Positions 1 through 9,816 of a DNA stretch of 64,000 nucleotides are shown in pieces. Source of the DNA: Bradyrhizobium sp. WD16 (GTDB lineage: Bacteria > Pseudomonadota > Alphaproteobacteria > Rhizobiales > Xanthobacteraceae); the NCBI RefSeq assembly GCF_024181725.1, contig NZ_CP028908.1, positions 4,453,501-4,517,500 of the forward strand. The letters are read 5' to 3'. Numbering within the stretch: position 1 is the first letter of the stretch; each line of letters opens with the position of its first letter. Below the pieces are notes generated by a model, which saw only the letters and a program-made list of their open reading frames with translations, had not been told where the DNA came from and did not search any database. The position numbers were made by a program, and so were the translations under genes.

Positions 1-2
1 CG

Positions 3-1307
3 TCCCCGGCGGCGACGTCACCGGCGGTGACCACCACCACCACCACCCAGCCGACGACGCTCGCTCCAAGTAAAACGGGCCCAAGCCCGACAGGCCCGAC
101 ACCGACCAGCCCTAACGGGCTGCCGGTGCCCGGCACCGCCGGCACCCCGCCGGCTCCGGGCATCAAGCCGCCGGGGCAGGCGACGGTGACGCCCACCGGC
201 ACGCCCGCGCCCGTCGCGCCGGCCGCCACCACCACGACCAAGCCCAATGGTCTGCCGGTTCCCGGCACCGCCGGCACCCCGCCGGCTCCGGGCATCAAGC
301 CGCCGGGGCAGGCGACGGTGACGCCCACCGGCACGCCCGCGCCCGCCGCGCCGGCCGTCACCACCACGACCAAGCCCAATGGTCTGCCGGTGCCCTCCAC
401 CGTCGGCACCCCGCCGGCTCCGGGCATCAAGCCGCCGGGGCAGGCGACGGTGACGCCCACCGGCACGCCCGCGCCCGCCGCGCCGGCCGCCACCACCACG
501 ACCAAGCCCAATGGTCTGCCGGTCCCCGGCGCCGCCGGCACGCCGCCGGCTCCGGGCATCAAGCCGCCGGGGCAGGCGACGGTGACGCCCACCGGCACGC
601 CCGCGCCCGCCGCGCCGGCCGTCACCACCACGACCAAGCCCAATGGGCTTCCGGTCCCCGGCACCGCCGGCACCCCGCCGGCTCCGGGCATCAAGCCGCC
701 GGGGCAGGCGACGGTGACGCCCACCGGCACGCCCGCGCCCGCCGCGCCGGCCGTCACCACCACGACCAAGCCCAATGGGCTTCCGGTTCCCGGCACCGCC
801 GGCACCCCGCCGGCTCCCGGCCCGAAACCACCGGGTCAGGCCGCCCTGCCGCACGTGACGCCGCCGCCGCCACCGCCGGGACCGAAGCCGGCTCCCGCCG
901 CCGACCGGCCGGTACGGACGCCGCCGCCGCAGGTCAAGCCGGCTACACCGCCGCCGCCGCCACCGCCCGTCACGAGGCCCGCGCCACCGCCACCGCCACC
1001 GCCACGGCCGGCGCCACCGCCGCCACCGCCGCCGCGGATTTCGGCGCCGCCGCCGCGTCCGGCACCGCCGCCGGTCGTCCGCCCGGCGCCTCCGCCACCG
1101 CCCGTCGCGAGGCCAGCGCCACCGCCGCCGGTCGTCCGCCCAGCGCCTCCGCCACCGCCGGTGGCGAGGCCAGCGCCTCCGCCGCCTCCGCCGCCAAGGA
1201 TGGCACCGCCACCGCCGCCTCCGCCGCGGCCGGCGGCGCCACCCCCCAGGCCGGCCGCGCCGGCGGCCCAGCCCAAGAAGTGTCCGCCCAACGTCGAGAA
1301 ATGTTGA
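3..1307 (+). CDS. Pro/Thr-rich tandem-repeat protein, 3' part (5' end outside window)
   Basis: The frame is open from the first codon in the window, so the true start lies upstream; a GTG at 27 is inside the repeat pattern and is not a credible start. The visible part has two sections. First come six copies of a 44-residue unit containing NGLPVPGTAGTPPAPG and QATVTPTGTPAP. Then follows a proline tract of PPPPP and RPAPPPP runs with almost no other residue types. The protein ends in a short Lys/Cys-containing tail (KKCPPNVEKC). No catalytic domain is visible. Such low-complexity tails usually belong to exported or envelope-associated proteins, but with the N-terminus missing neither export nor function can be shown. 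Confidence 0.6.
   Translation, partial: SPAATSPAVTTTTTTQPTTLAPSKTGPSPTGPTPTSPNGLPVPGTAGTPPAPGIKPPGQATVTPTGTPAPVAPAATTTTKPNGLPVPGTAGTPPAPGIKPPGQATVTPTGTPAPAAPAVTTTTKPNGLPVPSTVGTPPAPGIKPPGQATVTPTGTPAPAAPAATTTTKPNGLPVPGAAGTPPAPGIKPPGQATVTPTGTPAPAAPAVTTTTKPNGLPVPGTAGTPPAPGIKPPGQATVTPTGTPAPAAPAVTTTTKPNGLPVPGTAGTPPAPGPKPPGQAALPHVTPPPPPPGPKPAPAADRPVRTPPPQVKPATPPPPPPPVTRPAPPPPPPPRPAPPPPPPPRISAPPPRPAPPPVVRPAPPPPPVARPAPPPPVVRPAPPPPPVARPAPPPPPPPRMAPPPPPPPRPAAPPPRPAAPAAQPKKCPPNVEKC
108..840 (+). repeat. 132-bp in-frame tandem repeat, six copies
   Basis: Units start near 108, 240, 372, 504, 636 and 768, a regular 132-bp (44-codon) period. The first copy is divergent at its start and the last is cut short where the polyproline section begins. 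Copies differ mainly at GTAG/STVG/GAAG and AAT/AVT positions, so the DNA is nearly identical between units. Copy number would be expected to vary between strains by slippage or unequal recombination. Confidence 0.85.
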
Positions 1308-1338
1308 GGGCGGGCTGATCGAGCTTCCAGTCGGGAAG

Positions 1339-1376
1339 GGGGCCGGACCGCCTCGGACGCGGTCCGGCCCCTTTTT
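1339..1376 (+). terminator. Rho-independent terminator of the repeat protein gene
   Basis: A 12-bp perfect GC-rich stem (GGGGCCGGACCG at 1339-1350 with its complement at 1360-1371) and a 9-nt loop are followed by TTTTT. It begins 31 nt after the stop codon at 1307 and separates this gene from the rpsB transcription unit. Confidence 0.85.
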
Positions 1377-1415
1377 GTCATTGGAGCTCAGCCGGCTTGT
1401 TTTTGCTGGAAATCC

Positions 1416-1444
1416 TTGCCTGAAGGGCGGGGCGCGGGTATAGA
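1416..1444 (+). promoter_or_regulatory. Putative sigma-70 promoter for rpsB-tsf
   Basis: TTGCCT at 1416-1421, a 17-nt spacer and TATAGA at 1439-1444 give a good housekeeping-type promoter. It would leave a leader of roughly 100 nt before rpsB. Predicted by eye only. Confidence 0.5.
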
Positions 1445-1555
1445 GCGCGCCATCTCACACGGAAACATGGCTCTTACAGGCCGTCCGGTGGCATCCGGGC
1501 CGCAAGGTCCGCTTTGCTCACGCGTTTCCGGAGGAACAACCGGAGAATATCTGAC

Positions 1556-2548
<993 letters not shown>

Positions 2549-2566
2549 TCGAGGCATTTCGCGACG

Positions 2567-2591
2567 CCGGCCGCGCCCTCGGCGCGGCCGG
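2567..2591 (+). terminator. Strong hairpin between rpsB and tsf
   Basis: An 11-bp perfect stem (CCGGCCGCGCC with its complement) and a 3-nt loop start 19 nt after the rpsB stop. There is no T-tract after it, so it may be an attenuator, a processing site or an mRNA-stabilising structure rather than a full terminator. Confidence 0.5.
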
Positions 2592-2824
2592 TTGATGGAT
2601 GCGGCGCTCGGCGCCACATAAGGCTCGACGGCGCGGCGAGGCGGCCGGCTTCACGGCCTGGTCATGCCGACCGCGCAAGATCAGGGCGTGATCCGGTAAG
2701 AGGTCATGCTCAACGTCATGAAGTTGAATCGCGTCCGGGCCTTTCGATCCCGAACGTGACGCTCCGCCGGTGCCCCGAGCGACGTGGGCGGCGAGCCGGC
2801 GTCCCTATGCGAGAGGATAGCAAG

Positions 2825-3748
2825 ATGGCAACGATTTCGGCGGCAATGGTCAAGGACCTGCGCGACAAGACCGGCGCAGGCATGATGGATTGCAAGCAGG
2901 CGCTCAACGAGAACAACGGCGACATGGAAGCGGCCGTCGACTGGCTGCGCAAGAAGGGCCTGTCGAAGGCCGCCAAGAAGGCCGGCCGCGTCGCCGCGGA
3001 AGGCTTGATCGGCGCCGTCACCGCCGGCACCCGCGGCGTGCTGGTCGAGGTCAATTCGGAAACCGACTTCGTCGCCCGCAACGAGCAGTTTCAGGGCCTC
3101 GTCAAGATGATCGGCCAGGTCGCGCTGGACGCGGGCGCCGACGTCGAGAAGATCAAGGCCGCCAAGGTCGGGGCGGTCACCGTCGACACCGCGATCGCCG
3201 ACGCCATCGCCACCATCGGCGAGAACATGACGCTGCGTCGTGTCGCCGAGCTCAAGGTCGGGCAGGGCGTGGTTTCGAGCTATCTGCACAATTCGGTCGG
3301 TGACGGCCTCGGCAAGCTGGGCGTGATCGTCGCGCTCGAATCGGCCGGCAAGGCCGACGAGCTGGCGACGCTGGGCCGCCAGCTCGCCATGCATGTCGCC
3401 GCCGCCAATCCTTCGGCGATCGACGCCGCGGGCCTCGATCCGGAAGCGGTGCGCCGCGAGAAGGACGTGCTCGCCGACAAGTATCGTCAGCAGGGCAAGC
3501 CGGAAAACGTCATCGAGAAGATCGTCGAGTCCGGTCTGAAGACCTACTACAAGGAAGTCTGCCTGCTCGAGCAGGCCTTCATCCATGACGGCGGCAAGTC
3601 GGTCGCCCAGGCGGTGAAGGAAGCCGAGGGCCGGGTCGGTGCGCCGATCAAGGTCGCCGGCTTCGTGCGCTATGCCCTCGGCGAAGGCGTCGAGAAGCAG
3701 GAATCCGACTTCGCTGCCGAAGTCGCCGCTGCGGCGGGCCAGGGCTGA
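2825..3748 (+). CDS. tsf: Translation elongation factor Ts
   Basis: This is the guanine nucleotide exchange factor that recycles EF-Tu-GDP in the cytoplasm. The 307-residue product has both EF-Ts signatures: [16 protein letters not shown] near residues 12-27, and [12 protein letters not shown] at 75-86. The N-terminal UBA-like domain and the duplicated core are present at the normal family length. The start ATG at 2825 is supported by a purine-rich GAGAGGA site just upstream and by the standard [10 protein letters not shown] beginning; the open frame from 2756 has no family-like sequence. It lies downstream of rpsB, the usual bacterial pairing. A 7-bp hairpin lies at 3774-3792 before pyrH. 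Confidence 0.97.
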   Translation: MATISAAMVKDLRDKTGAGMMDCKQALNENNGDMEAAVDWLRKKGLSKAAKKAGRVAAEGLIGAVTAGTRGVLVEVNSETDFVARNEQFQGLVKMIGQVALDAGADVEKIKAAKVGAVTVDTAIADAIATIGENMTLRRVAELKVGQGVVSSYLHNSVGDGLGKLGVIVALESAGKADELATLGRQLAMHVAAANPSAIDAAGLDPEAVRREKDVLADKYRQQGKPENVIEKIVESGLKTYYKEVCLLEQAFIHDGGKSVAQAVKEAEGRVGAPIKVAGFVRYALGEGVEKQESDFAAEVAAAAGQG

Positions 3749-3861
3749 CGCCCCGACCCGACCGGCCACGTTTTGCGCGGCTTTCCCGCGCAGGGTATTG
3801 AGTGACCACCTTGCGCGGCGAATCGCCCCTTTCGCCGGTTTTCTGTCCGAAGGAGCGCAAC

Positions 3862-4578
3862 ATGGCTGAGCCGGTCTATCGACGGGTCGTGATCAAGCTC
3901 TCCGGCGAGTATCTGGCCGGCCCCCAGCCCTTCGGTATCGACCAGCCGACCATCGACCGTCTTGCGGGCGAGCTGATCGCCGCCCGCGATCTCGGCGTCG
4001 AGGTCTCGGTGGTGATCGGCGGGGGCAATATCTTCCGTGGCGTCGAGGTCTCGACCCGCGGTGTGTCGCGGCCGACCGGCGACACCATGGGCATGCTCGC
4101 GACCATGATGAACTGCCTCGCTCTGGAGGCGGCGCTGGAGCGCAAGGGCCAGCCGGCCAAGGTGCTGTCGGCCATGGTCATGCCCGAAGTGAGCGAACTG
4201 TTCACCCGCGCCGCCGCCTTCCGCAGCCTCGCCGAGGGCCGTATCCTGCTGCTCGGCGGCGGTACCGGCCGGCCATTCTTCACGACCGACACCACGGCGG
4301 TGCTGCGGGCCGGCGAACTCGGCGCTCAGGCGGTGCTCAAGGCGACCAATGTGGATGGTGTCTACAGCGCCGATCCGAAAAAGGACCCGAACGCCAAGCG
4401 ATTCGATCGCCTGACCCATTCGCAGGCGCTGGCGGGCGGCTATAAGGTGATGGACGCCACCGCCTTCGCGCTTGCCCGCGAGACCGACGTGCCTATCATC
4501 GTGTTTTCGATCGCCGAGCCAGGCTCCATCAGCGCGATTCTGAACGGCACCGGCCGGGGCACCATCGTCGCCGGTTAG
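3862..4578 (+). CDS. pyrH: UMP kinase
   Basis: Phosphorylates UMP to UDP with ATP in de novo pyrimidine synthesis; a hexameric amino-acid-kinase-fold enzyme. The 238-residue product shows KLSGEYL (catalytic Lys12), the glycine-rich IGGGNIFRG loop near residue 52 and the [12 protein letters not shown] substrate-binding segment. The ATG at 3862 has AAGGAG at good distance. The preceding gene is tsf and the next is frr, an order shared by many bacteria, so co-transcription with the translation genes is likely. Nothing unusual is seen. Confidence 0.96.
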   Translation: MAEPVYRRVVIKLSGEYLAGPQPFGIDQPTIDRLAGELIAARDLGVEVSVVIGGGNIFRGVEVSTRGVSRPTGDTMGMLATMMNCLALEAALERKGQPAKVLSAMVMPEVSELFTRAAAFRSLAEGRILLLGGGTGRPFFTTDTTAVLRAGELGAQAVLKATNVDGVYSADPKKDPNAKRFDRLTHSQALAGGYKVMDATAFALARETDVPIIVFSIAEPGSISAILNGTGRGTIVAG

Positions 4579-4680
4579 AGCGTTCGACGAAGTGGATCCC
4601 GGTTCGCGTGAGGAAAGTGCGTTAAAACAACGCCGCCGGCGCCAAGATCCGCGCGGCCGGCGATCTCGACGAGAGGAATA

Positions 4681-5250
4681 ATGACCATGAGTACCGGGAG
4701 CTTCGACCTCAACGAATTGAAGCGGCGCATGCAGGGCGCCATCCAGTCGCTCAAGCATGAACTGGGCGGCCTGCGCACCGGGCGCGCGTCCGCGTCGATG
4801 CTCGAACCCGTGCAGGTCGAAGCCTATGGCAGCCACATGCCGCTCAATCAGCTCGCGACCGTCAGCGTGCCCGAGCCGCGCCTGCTGTCGGTGCAGGTGT
4901 GGGACAAGTCGATGGTGCATGCGGTGGAGAAGGCGATCGTCAATTCCAACCTCGGCCTCAGCCCGGCGACCGAAGGCCAGGTGCTGCGGTTGCGCATCCC
5001 CGAACTGAACGAGGAGCGCCGCAAGGAACTCGTCAAGGTCGCGCACAAATACGCCGAAGCCGCCCGCGTCGCGGTGCGCCATGTGCGTCGTGACGGCATC
5101 GACGCCGCCAAGAAGCTCGAGAAGAATCACGAGATCTCCGAGGACGACGAGAAGCGGATTGCCGCCGACATCCAGAAGGCGACCGACGCCTCGATCTCCG
5201 AGATCGATCAGCTGCTTGCAGCCAAGGAAAAGGAAGTCCTCACGGTTTGA
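4681..5250 (+). CDS. frr: Ribosome recycling factor
   Basis: Works with EF-G to split post-termination ribosomes. The 189-residue product has the family length; the three-helix-bundle part is recognisable in [18 protein letters not shown] and in the C-terminal [13 protein letters not shown]. Two in-frame ATGs occur, at 4681 (MTM) and 4687; GAGAGGAATA directly before 4681 favours the first. Its stop codon lies 2 nt before the uppS start, indicating one transcript and probable translational coupling. Confidence 0.95.
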   Translation: MTMSTGSFDLNELKRRMQGAIQSLKHELGGLRTGRASASMLEPVQVEAYGSHMPLNQLATVSVPEPRLLSVQVWDKSMVHAVEKAIVNSNLGLSPATEGQVLRLRIPELNEERRKELVKVAHKYAEAARVAVRHVRRDGIDAAKKLEKNHEISEDDEKRIAADIQKATDASISEIDQLLAAKEKEVLTV

Positions 5251-5252
5251 GG

Positions 5253-6032
5253 ATGATGGCGATGTCCAAGGCGATGTCCGAAGGCGCTCCGTCCGAACGA
5301 GCCGAGCCGGTGCGACCGGACACGCCGCGCCATGTGGCGATCATCATGGACGGCAACGGCCGTTGGGCCGCGGCGCGGGGATTGCCGCGCGGCGAAGGCC
5401 ATCGCCGTGGTGTCGAGGCGCTGCGCCGGGTGGTCCGCGCCTCCCATGAACTCGGCATCGCCTATCTCACCATCTTCTCCTTCTCGTCCGAAAACTGGTC
5501 CCGCCCCGCGAGCGAGATCGGCGACCTGTTCGGCCTGTTGCGGCGCTTCATCCGCAACGATCTTGCCTCGCTCCATCGCGACGGCGTGCGCGTGCGCGTG
5601 ATCGGCGAACGCGAGGGCCTGGACGCCGACATCCGCAATCTGCTCGCCGAAGCCGAGGATCTGACCAGGGCCAACACCAAGCTGACCCTCGTCGTCGCTT
5701 TCAATTACGGTTCGCGGCAGGAGATCGCGCGCGCCGCGAGGCGCCTCGCCGTCGAGGTTTCCGAAGGGCGCCGCACGGCGGACAGCATCAACGAAAACAG
5801 TCTCGCGCAGTATCTCGACGCGCCCGACATCCCGGATCCGGACCTGATCATCCGCACCAGCGGCGAGCAGCGCCTGTCGAACTTCCTGATGTGGCAGGCG
5901 GCCTACAGCGAGCTGGTGTTCGTGCCGATTCACTGGCCGGATTTCGACCGCGCCGCGCTCGAGGGCGCGATCGCCGAATATGCGAGGCGCGAACGCCGCT
6001 TCGGCGGCCTGGCGGCCAAGACCGCGTCGTGA
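5253..6032 (+). CDS. uppS: Isoprenyl transferase (undecaprenyl diphosphate synthase)
   Basis: Cis-prenyltransferase that condenses isopentenyl-PP onto farnesyl-PP to make the C55 carrier lipid for peptidoglycan and lipopolysaccharide sugars. The 259-residue product has the hallmark [13 protein letters not shown] with catalytic Asp33, the FSSENW block, and the C-terminal [15 protein letters not shown] motif. Several closely spaced starts exist (TTG 5247, ATG 5253, 5256, 5262); 5253, just after the frr stop, was chosen and is uncertain by a few codons. The 3' end overlaps the GTG proposed for cdsA by 4 nt. Confidence 0.95.
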   Translation: MMAMSKAMSEGAPSERAEPVRPDTPRHVAIIMDGNGRWAAARGLPRGEGHRRGVEALRRVVRASHELGIAYLTIFSFSSENWSRPASEIGDLFGLLRRFIRNDLASLHRDGVRVRVIGEREGLDADIRNLLAEAEDLTRANTKLTLVVAFNYGSRQEIARAARRLAVEVSEGRRTADSINENSLAQYLDAPDIPDPDLIIRTSGEQRLSNFLMWQAAYSELVFVPIHWPDFDRAALEGAIAEYARRERRFGGLAAKTAS

Positions 6033-6886
6033 GTGCCTCGCCCGACGAGAACCTCGCGATGTCGCCGGCCCCCGAGCCGGCCTCGCGCAATCTCCTGATG
6101 CGTGTGCTGGCCGCCCTGGTGCTGGCGCCGCTGGCCGTCGCCATCGCCTTCGTCGGCGGCAAGCTGTGGGCCCTGCTGGTCACCGCCGCCGCCATCGGCC
6201 TGTTTCTCGAATGGATGATGATCGTCGGCGCGTGGCGGCGCAGCGCGGCGGTCGCGACCGGCGTTGCCGTGCTCGCGGTCGCCGGCTACAGCATGGCGAC
6301 CGGGCGCTTTTCGGTCGCGGTCGCGGCCACGGTGATCGGTATCGCGGCGGCGGCGCTGACGTCCGGCGCGCAGCGGCTGTGGGCCGCCGGCGGGCTGCTC
6401 TATGCCGCGCTGCCGCTGGCGGGCTCCGTCCTGGTGCGGCTCGACGGCCGCGAGGGCTTCCTCGCCCTGATCTTCGTGCTGGTGGTGGTGTGGGTCACCG
6501 ATATCGGCGGCTACTTCGCCGGTCGCGGCATCGGCGGCCCGAAGCTCTGGCCGCGGGTCAGTCCGCGCAAGACCTGGGCCGGCGCCATCGGTGGTCTCGG
6601 CGGCAGCCTCGTCGTGGCGGGGCTCGCAGCTGCGGTGGGCGTCGGTCGCGCCGGTACGCTCGTTGCCCTTGCGGCGGTGCTGAGCGTGGTGTCGCAGTTC
6701 GGCGATCTGTTCGAATCCGCCGTCAAGCGCCGGTTCGGCGTCAAGGACTCCAGTCAGGTCATTCCCGGCCATGGCGGGCTGCTCGATCGGCTCGACGGAT
6801 TCGTCGCCGCCATCGTTGTCGCGGCCCTGATCGGACTGGCCCGCGGCGGAATCGGCGGGGTGGGGCGTGGTCTGTTGGTGTGGTGA
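6029..6886 (+). CDS. cdsA: Phosphatidate cytidylyltransferase
   Basis: Makes CDP-diacylglycerol from phosphatidate and CTP at the inner membrane, the branch point for all phospholipids. The sequence is strongly hydrophobic with about seven membrane segments. It carries the family signature near the C-terminus ([13 protein letters not shown], then [11 protein letters not shown]). The start is taken as GTG 6029, giving a GTGA overlap with the uppS stop; ATG 6059 is the alternative and would drop ten residues. The protein is 285 residues long. It sits between uppS and dxr, the common order in this group. Confidence 0.93.
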   Translation: MSASPDENLAMSPAPEPASRNLLMRVLAALVLAPLAVAIAFVGGKLWALLVTAAAIGLFLEWMMIVGAWRRSAAVATGVAVLAVAGYSMATGRFSVAVAATVIGIAAAALTSGAQRLWAAGGLLYAALPLAGSVLVRLDGREGFLALIFVLVVVWVTDIGGYFAGRGIGGPKLWPRVSPRKTWAGAIGGLGGSLVVAGLAAAVGVGRAGTLVALAAVLSVVSQFGDLFESAVKRRFGVKDSSQVIPGHGGLLDRLDGFVAAIVVAALIGLARGGIGGVGRGLLVW

Positions 6887-6992
6887 TCTGTGTTGTGAGC
6901 CGGCTCTGCGGCTTCCAGTTCGTTTCTTCGAATGCCGACGTTGAAATTGTGAATAAGTTTTCCTCCTTTGGTTCCGGCCCGGTGATTGAGCA

Positions 6993-8219
6993 ATGAGTGC
7001 AGTTCCGTTGAAGACCCTCGATACGGCGCGGCCGCAGTCGCAACGCAGCGTGACTGTGCTCGGCGCGACCGGCTCGATCGGCGACAGCACCATGGATCTG
7101 TTGCGCAGGGGAGGGGAGCGGTTCCGCGTCGAGGCCGTGACCGCCCACAGCAATGTCGAGGCGCTGGCGAAGCTGGCGCGGGAATTCAACGTCGGCTTCG
7201 CCGCCGTGGCCGATGAAGCGAGGCTCGACGCATTGCGCGAGGCGCTGGCCGGCACCGGTATCGCTTGCGGCGCCGGCGAGGCGGCGGTGATCGAGGCGGC
7301 GGCCCGGCCGGCTGACTGGGTGATGGCGGCGGTCAGCGGCGCCGCCGGGCTCAAGCCGGCGCTGGCGGCGGTCGACCGCGGCGCCACGGTGGCGCTCGCG
7401 AACAAGGAGTGCCTGGTCTGCGCCGGCGAGTTCTTCATGACCCGTGCCGTCAAGACCGGCGCCCGCATCCTTCCCGCGGACTCCGAGCACAATGCGCTGT
7501 TTCAGGCGCTGTCGTCCGGCAATCGCGAGGAACTGGTCCGCGTCATCATCACCGCTTCGGGCGGCCCCTTCCGCACCTGGACGGCCGAGGCGATCGAGCA
7601 GGCGAGCCTCGAGCAGGCGCTCAAGCATCCGAACTGGTCGATGGGGCAGAAGATCACGATCGATTCCGCCTCGATGATGAACAAGGGGCTCGAGGTGATC
7701 GAGGCGGCGCATCTGTTCGGCCTCACCGCCGACGAGATCGACGTGCTGGTGCATCCGCAATCGATCGTCCACGGCATGGTCGAGTTCTCCGATCGCTCGG
7801 TGGTCGCCCAGCTCGGCGCGCCGGACATGCGCATTCCGATCGCCCACTGCCTCGGCTGGCCCGACCGGCTGCCCGGACCGGCGGCGCGGCTCGATCTCGC
7901 CGCCATCGGCCAGCTGACCTTCGAGGTGCCCGATCTCAAGCGCTTCCCCGGACTGGGGCTGGCCTACGAGGCGCTGCGAACCGGGGGCGGGGCGCCGACG
8001 GTGTTCAATGCCGCCAACGAGATCGCGGTGGCCGCCTTCGTCGCGCGCAAGATCAGGTTCGGTATGATCGCACGGCTGGTCGAGGCGACAATCGAGGCGG
8101 CGCTCAGGGACGTCGCCGCGGCCGCGCCGGCGAGCGCCGACGAGGCCATCGCCGTTGACCATGTTGCGCGAAAACTGGCGGCCTCCCTCTTGCCTCAAAT
8201 CGCCGCAAAGGCATCCTAG
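6993..8219 (+). CDS. dxr: 1-deoxy-D-xylulose 5-phosphate reductoisomerase
   Basis: Second enzyme of the MEP isoprenoid pathway: it rearranges and reduces DXP to MEP with NADPH and a divalent metal. The 408-residue product has the nucleotide loop LGATGSIG at residues 23-30, [14 protein letters not shown], and the active-site block [12 protein letters not shown]. The C-terminal four-helix part is present ([14 protein letters not shown]). The TAG stop at 8217-8219 is itself part of the CTAGTG edge of a repeat hairpin. It supplies IPP for the neighbouring uppS product. Confidence 0.96.
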   Translation: MSAVPLKTLDTARPQSQRSVTVLGATGSIGDSTMDLLRRGGERFRVEAVTAHSNVEALAKLAREFNVGFAAVADEARLDALREALAGTGIACGAGEAAVIEAAARPADWVMAAVSGAAGLKPALAAVDRGATVALANKECLVCAGEFFMTRAVKTGARILPADSEHNALFQALSSGNREELVRVIITASGGPFRTWTAEAIEQASLEQALKHPNWSMGQKITIDSASMMNKGLEVIEAAHLFGLTADEIDVLVHPQSIVHGMVEFSDRSVVAQLGAPDMRIPIAHCLGWPDRLPGPAARLDLAAIGQLTFEVPDLKRFPGLGLAYEALRTGGGAPTVFNAANEIAVAAFVARKIRFGMIARLVEATIEAALRDVAAAAPASADEAIAVDHVARKLAASLLPQIAAKAS

Positions 8220-8381
8220 TGTCCCGTCTCCGAATGACCGCTTCGTTTGCCTCACCCTCGCACGGTCATTCGGAGACATCGGGACACTAGCAAACTCAAA
8301 AAGCTAGTGTGGCTTATGTCTCGCAATTGCCTACAGGGGCTTGCCGCAAAGGGCATAGGCAATTGCGAGACGCCACACTAG
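8216..8381. repeat. Paired CTAGTG/CACTAG hairpins, types A and B (doublet 1)
   Basis: Hairpin A (8216-8290, 75 bp) starts CTAGTGTCCC and ends GGGACACTAG; its inner stem contains CTCCGAATGACCG. A 13-nt linker (8291-8303, caaactcaaaaag) leads to hairpin B (8304-8381, 78 bp), which starts CTAGTGTGGC and has AATTGC in its inner stem. Each has a short bulge on one side between outer and inner stems and a loop of about 20 nt. The same doublet recurs inverted at 16987-17152. It fills almost all of the dxr-rseP gap. Confidence 0.9.
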
Positions 8382-8427
8382 ACAACGGGGGAAAGAGGCG
8401 GCTTGCGCTCTTTCGACAGAGGGACGG

Positions 8428-9579
8428 ATGACTGAACTTTTCACCCACAGCTTCCACACGTTGGGGCATTTCGTCGTCGGCTATGCCGTGCCCTTTCTGT
8501 TCGTGCTCACGATCGTGGTCTTCTTTCACGAACTGGGGCATTTCCTGGTCGCCCGCTGGGCGGGCGTGAAGGTCCTGACCTTCTCCCTCGGTTTCGGGCC
8601 GGAACTCGTCGGTTTCAACGATCGTCATGGCACCCGCTGGAAGCTGTCGGCCATCCCGCTCGGCGGCTACGTGAAGTTCTTCGGTGACGACAGCGAGGCC
8701 TCGACCCCCGCCGCCGATGCGCTCGAGCGCATGACCGACGACGAGCGCGCCCGGAGTTTCCATGGCCAGCGGGTCGGCCCTCGCGCCGCCATCGTTGCCG
8801 CCGGTCCGATCGCCAACTTCCTGCTGGCGATCGTGATCTTCGCGGCGCTGTTCGCCTTCTTCGGCAAGCCCAGCACCTCCGCCCAGGTCGACAGCGTGCA
8901 GCCGGGCAGTGCCGCTGCCGCCGCCGGGTTCCAGCCGGGCGACGTGGTCACGGCCATCAATGGCAGCGCCATCGACAGCTTCACCGACATGCAGCGGATC
9001 GTCAGCATCAGCGCCGGTGAGAAGCTCGTCTTCACCGTGAAGCGGGGCGGGGCGACCGTTTCGCTGGATGCCACCCCGGAACTGCGGGAGATGAAGGATC
9101 CGTTCGGCAACCCGCAACGGATCGGGGTGCTGGGCATCACCCGGGCGAGTTCGCCGACCGAGGCGACCACGACGCCGGTGGATCCGCTGACAGCGGTCTG
9201 GCTGGGGGTCAAAGAGACCTGGTTCGTCATGCACCGGACCGTGGCCGGCATTGCCGGTATCCTGAGCGGGTCGGCATCCGCCGATCAGGTCGGTGGGCCG
9301 ATTCGGATCGCCCAGATGTCGGGGCAGGTCGCGACTCTGGGCCTCTATGCCCTGATCCAATGGTCGGCGATCATTTCGATCTCGATCGGATTACTGAATC
9401 TGTTCCCGGTTCCCCTGCTGGATGGTGGTCACCTTTTGTTCTACGCCATCGAGGCAGTCCGTGGACGGAAGCTCTCGGATCGGGCTCAGGAAATGGGATT
9501 CCGTGTCGGCCTGGCCCTGGTCCTGACATTGATGGTCTTTGCCACTTACAACGACTTCCTGCACCTCTTCCGGTCCTAG
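8428..9579 (+). CDS. rseP: Site-2 protease RseP family, membrane zinc metalloprotease
   Basis: Inner-membrane metalloprotease that cuts anti-sigma factors and other transmembrane segments after a first cut. The 383-residue product has the zinc motif HELGH at residues 34-38 in the first membrane helix, one PDZ domain (VQPGSAAAAAGFQPGDVV, roughly 150-215), and the second metal/active-site motif NLFPVPLLDGGH near residue 330. The position directly before bamA is the usual bacterial arrangement for envelope-stress functions. The stop TAG (9577-9579) overlaps a CTAGTG repeat edge, as at dxr. Confidence 0.94.
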   Translation: MTELFTHSFHTLGHFVVGYAVPFLFVLTIVVFFHELGHFLVARWAGVKVLTFSLGFGPELVGFNDRHGTRWKLSAIPLGGYVKFFGDDSEASTPAADALERMTDDERARSFHGQRVGPRAAIVAAGPIANFLLAIVIFAALFAFFGKPSTSAQVDSVQPGSAAAAAGFQPGDVVTAINGSAIDSFTDMQRIVSISAGEKLVFTVKRGGATVSLDATPELREMKDPFGNPQRIGVLGITRASSPTEATTTPVDPLTAVWLGVKETWFVMHRTVAGIAGILSGSASADQVGGPIRIAQMSGQVATLGLYALIQWSAIISISIGLLNLFPVPLLDGGHLLFYAIEAVRGRKLSDRAQEMGFRVGLALVLTLMVFATYNDFLHLFRS

Positions 9580-9611
9580 TGCGGTGGATCTGACGCTCGT
9601 TTCAGCATTGG
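9576..9611. repeat. Half hairpin of the CTAGTG family (type C left arm)
   Basis: CTAGTGCGGTGGATCTGACG and the following CTCGTTTCAGCATTG match the left arm and loop of type C hairpins, for example at 22824. No right arm is found before bamA, so this is a truncated copy. Its first bases include the rseP stop codon. Confidence 0.75.
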
Positions 9612-9816
9612 GGGCGAACATTTGCTTCAAAAGCCGCATCCAGTTGGGAGTGGTTGTCAAATTCGCTCGATCTGAGGTTTTTTGCTGGCGTGGCCATTGG
9701 GCAACGTATTGGTGAGAAATTAGAATTACAGCGCGAAACGTCGTTTGCGTGCCCGGTAAAATTGGCTACAAGCGACGCAGATTTGGGGAATCTATCGGTG
9801 CGCCGGGGAGTGTGCC

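Noticed and set aside
18-1381. Long minus-strand frames opposite the Pro-rich gene
   Set aside because: They are Gly/Arg-rich mirror frames of GC-rich repeats, with no ribosome site or family similarity.
8216-8381. CTAG as a 4-bp target-site duplication around TG...CA elements
   Set aside because: Copies at 26937 and 51812 vary at both edges as reverse complements (CCAG/CTGG, CTCG/CGAG), not as direct repeats, so CTAG belongs to the palindrome.
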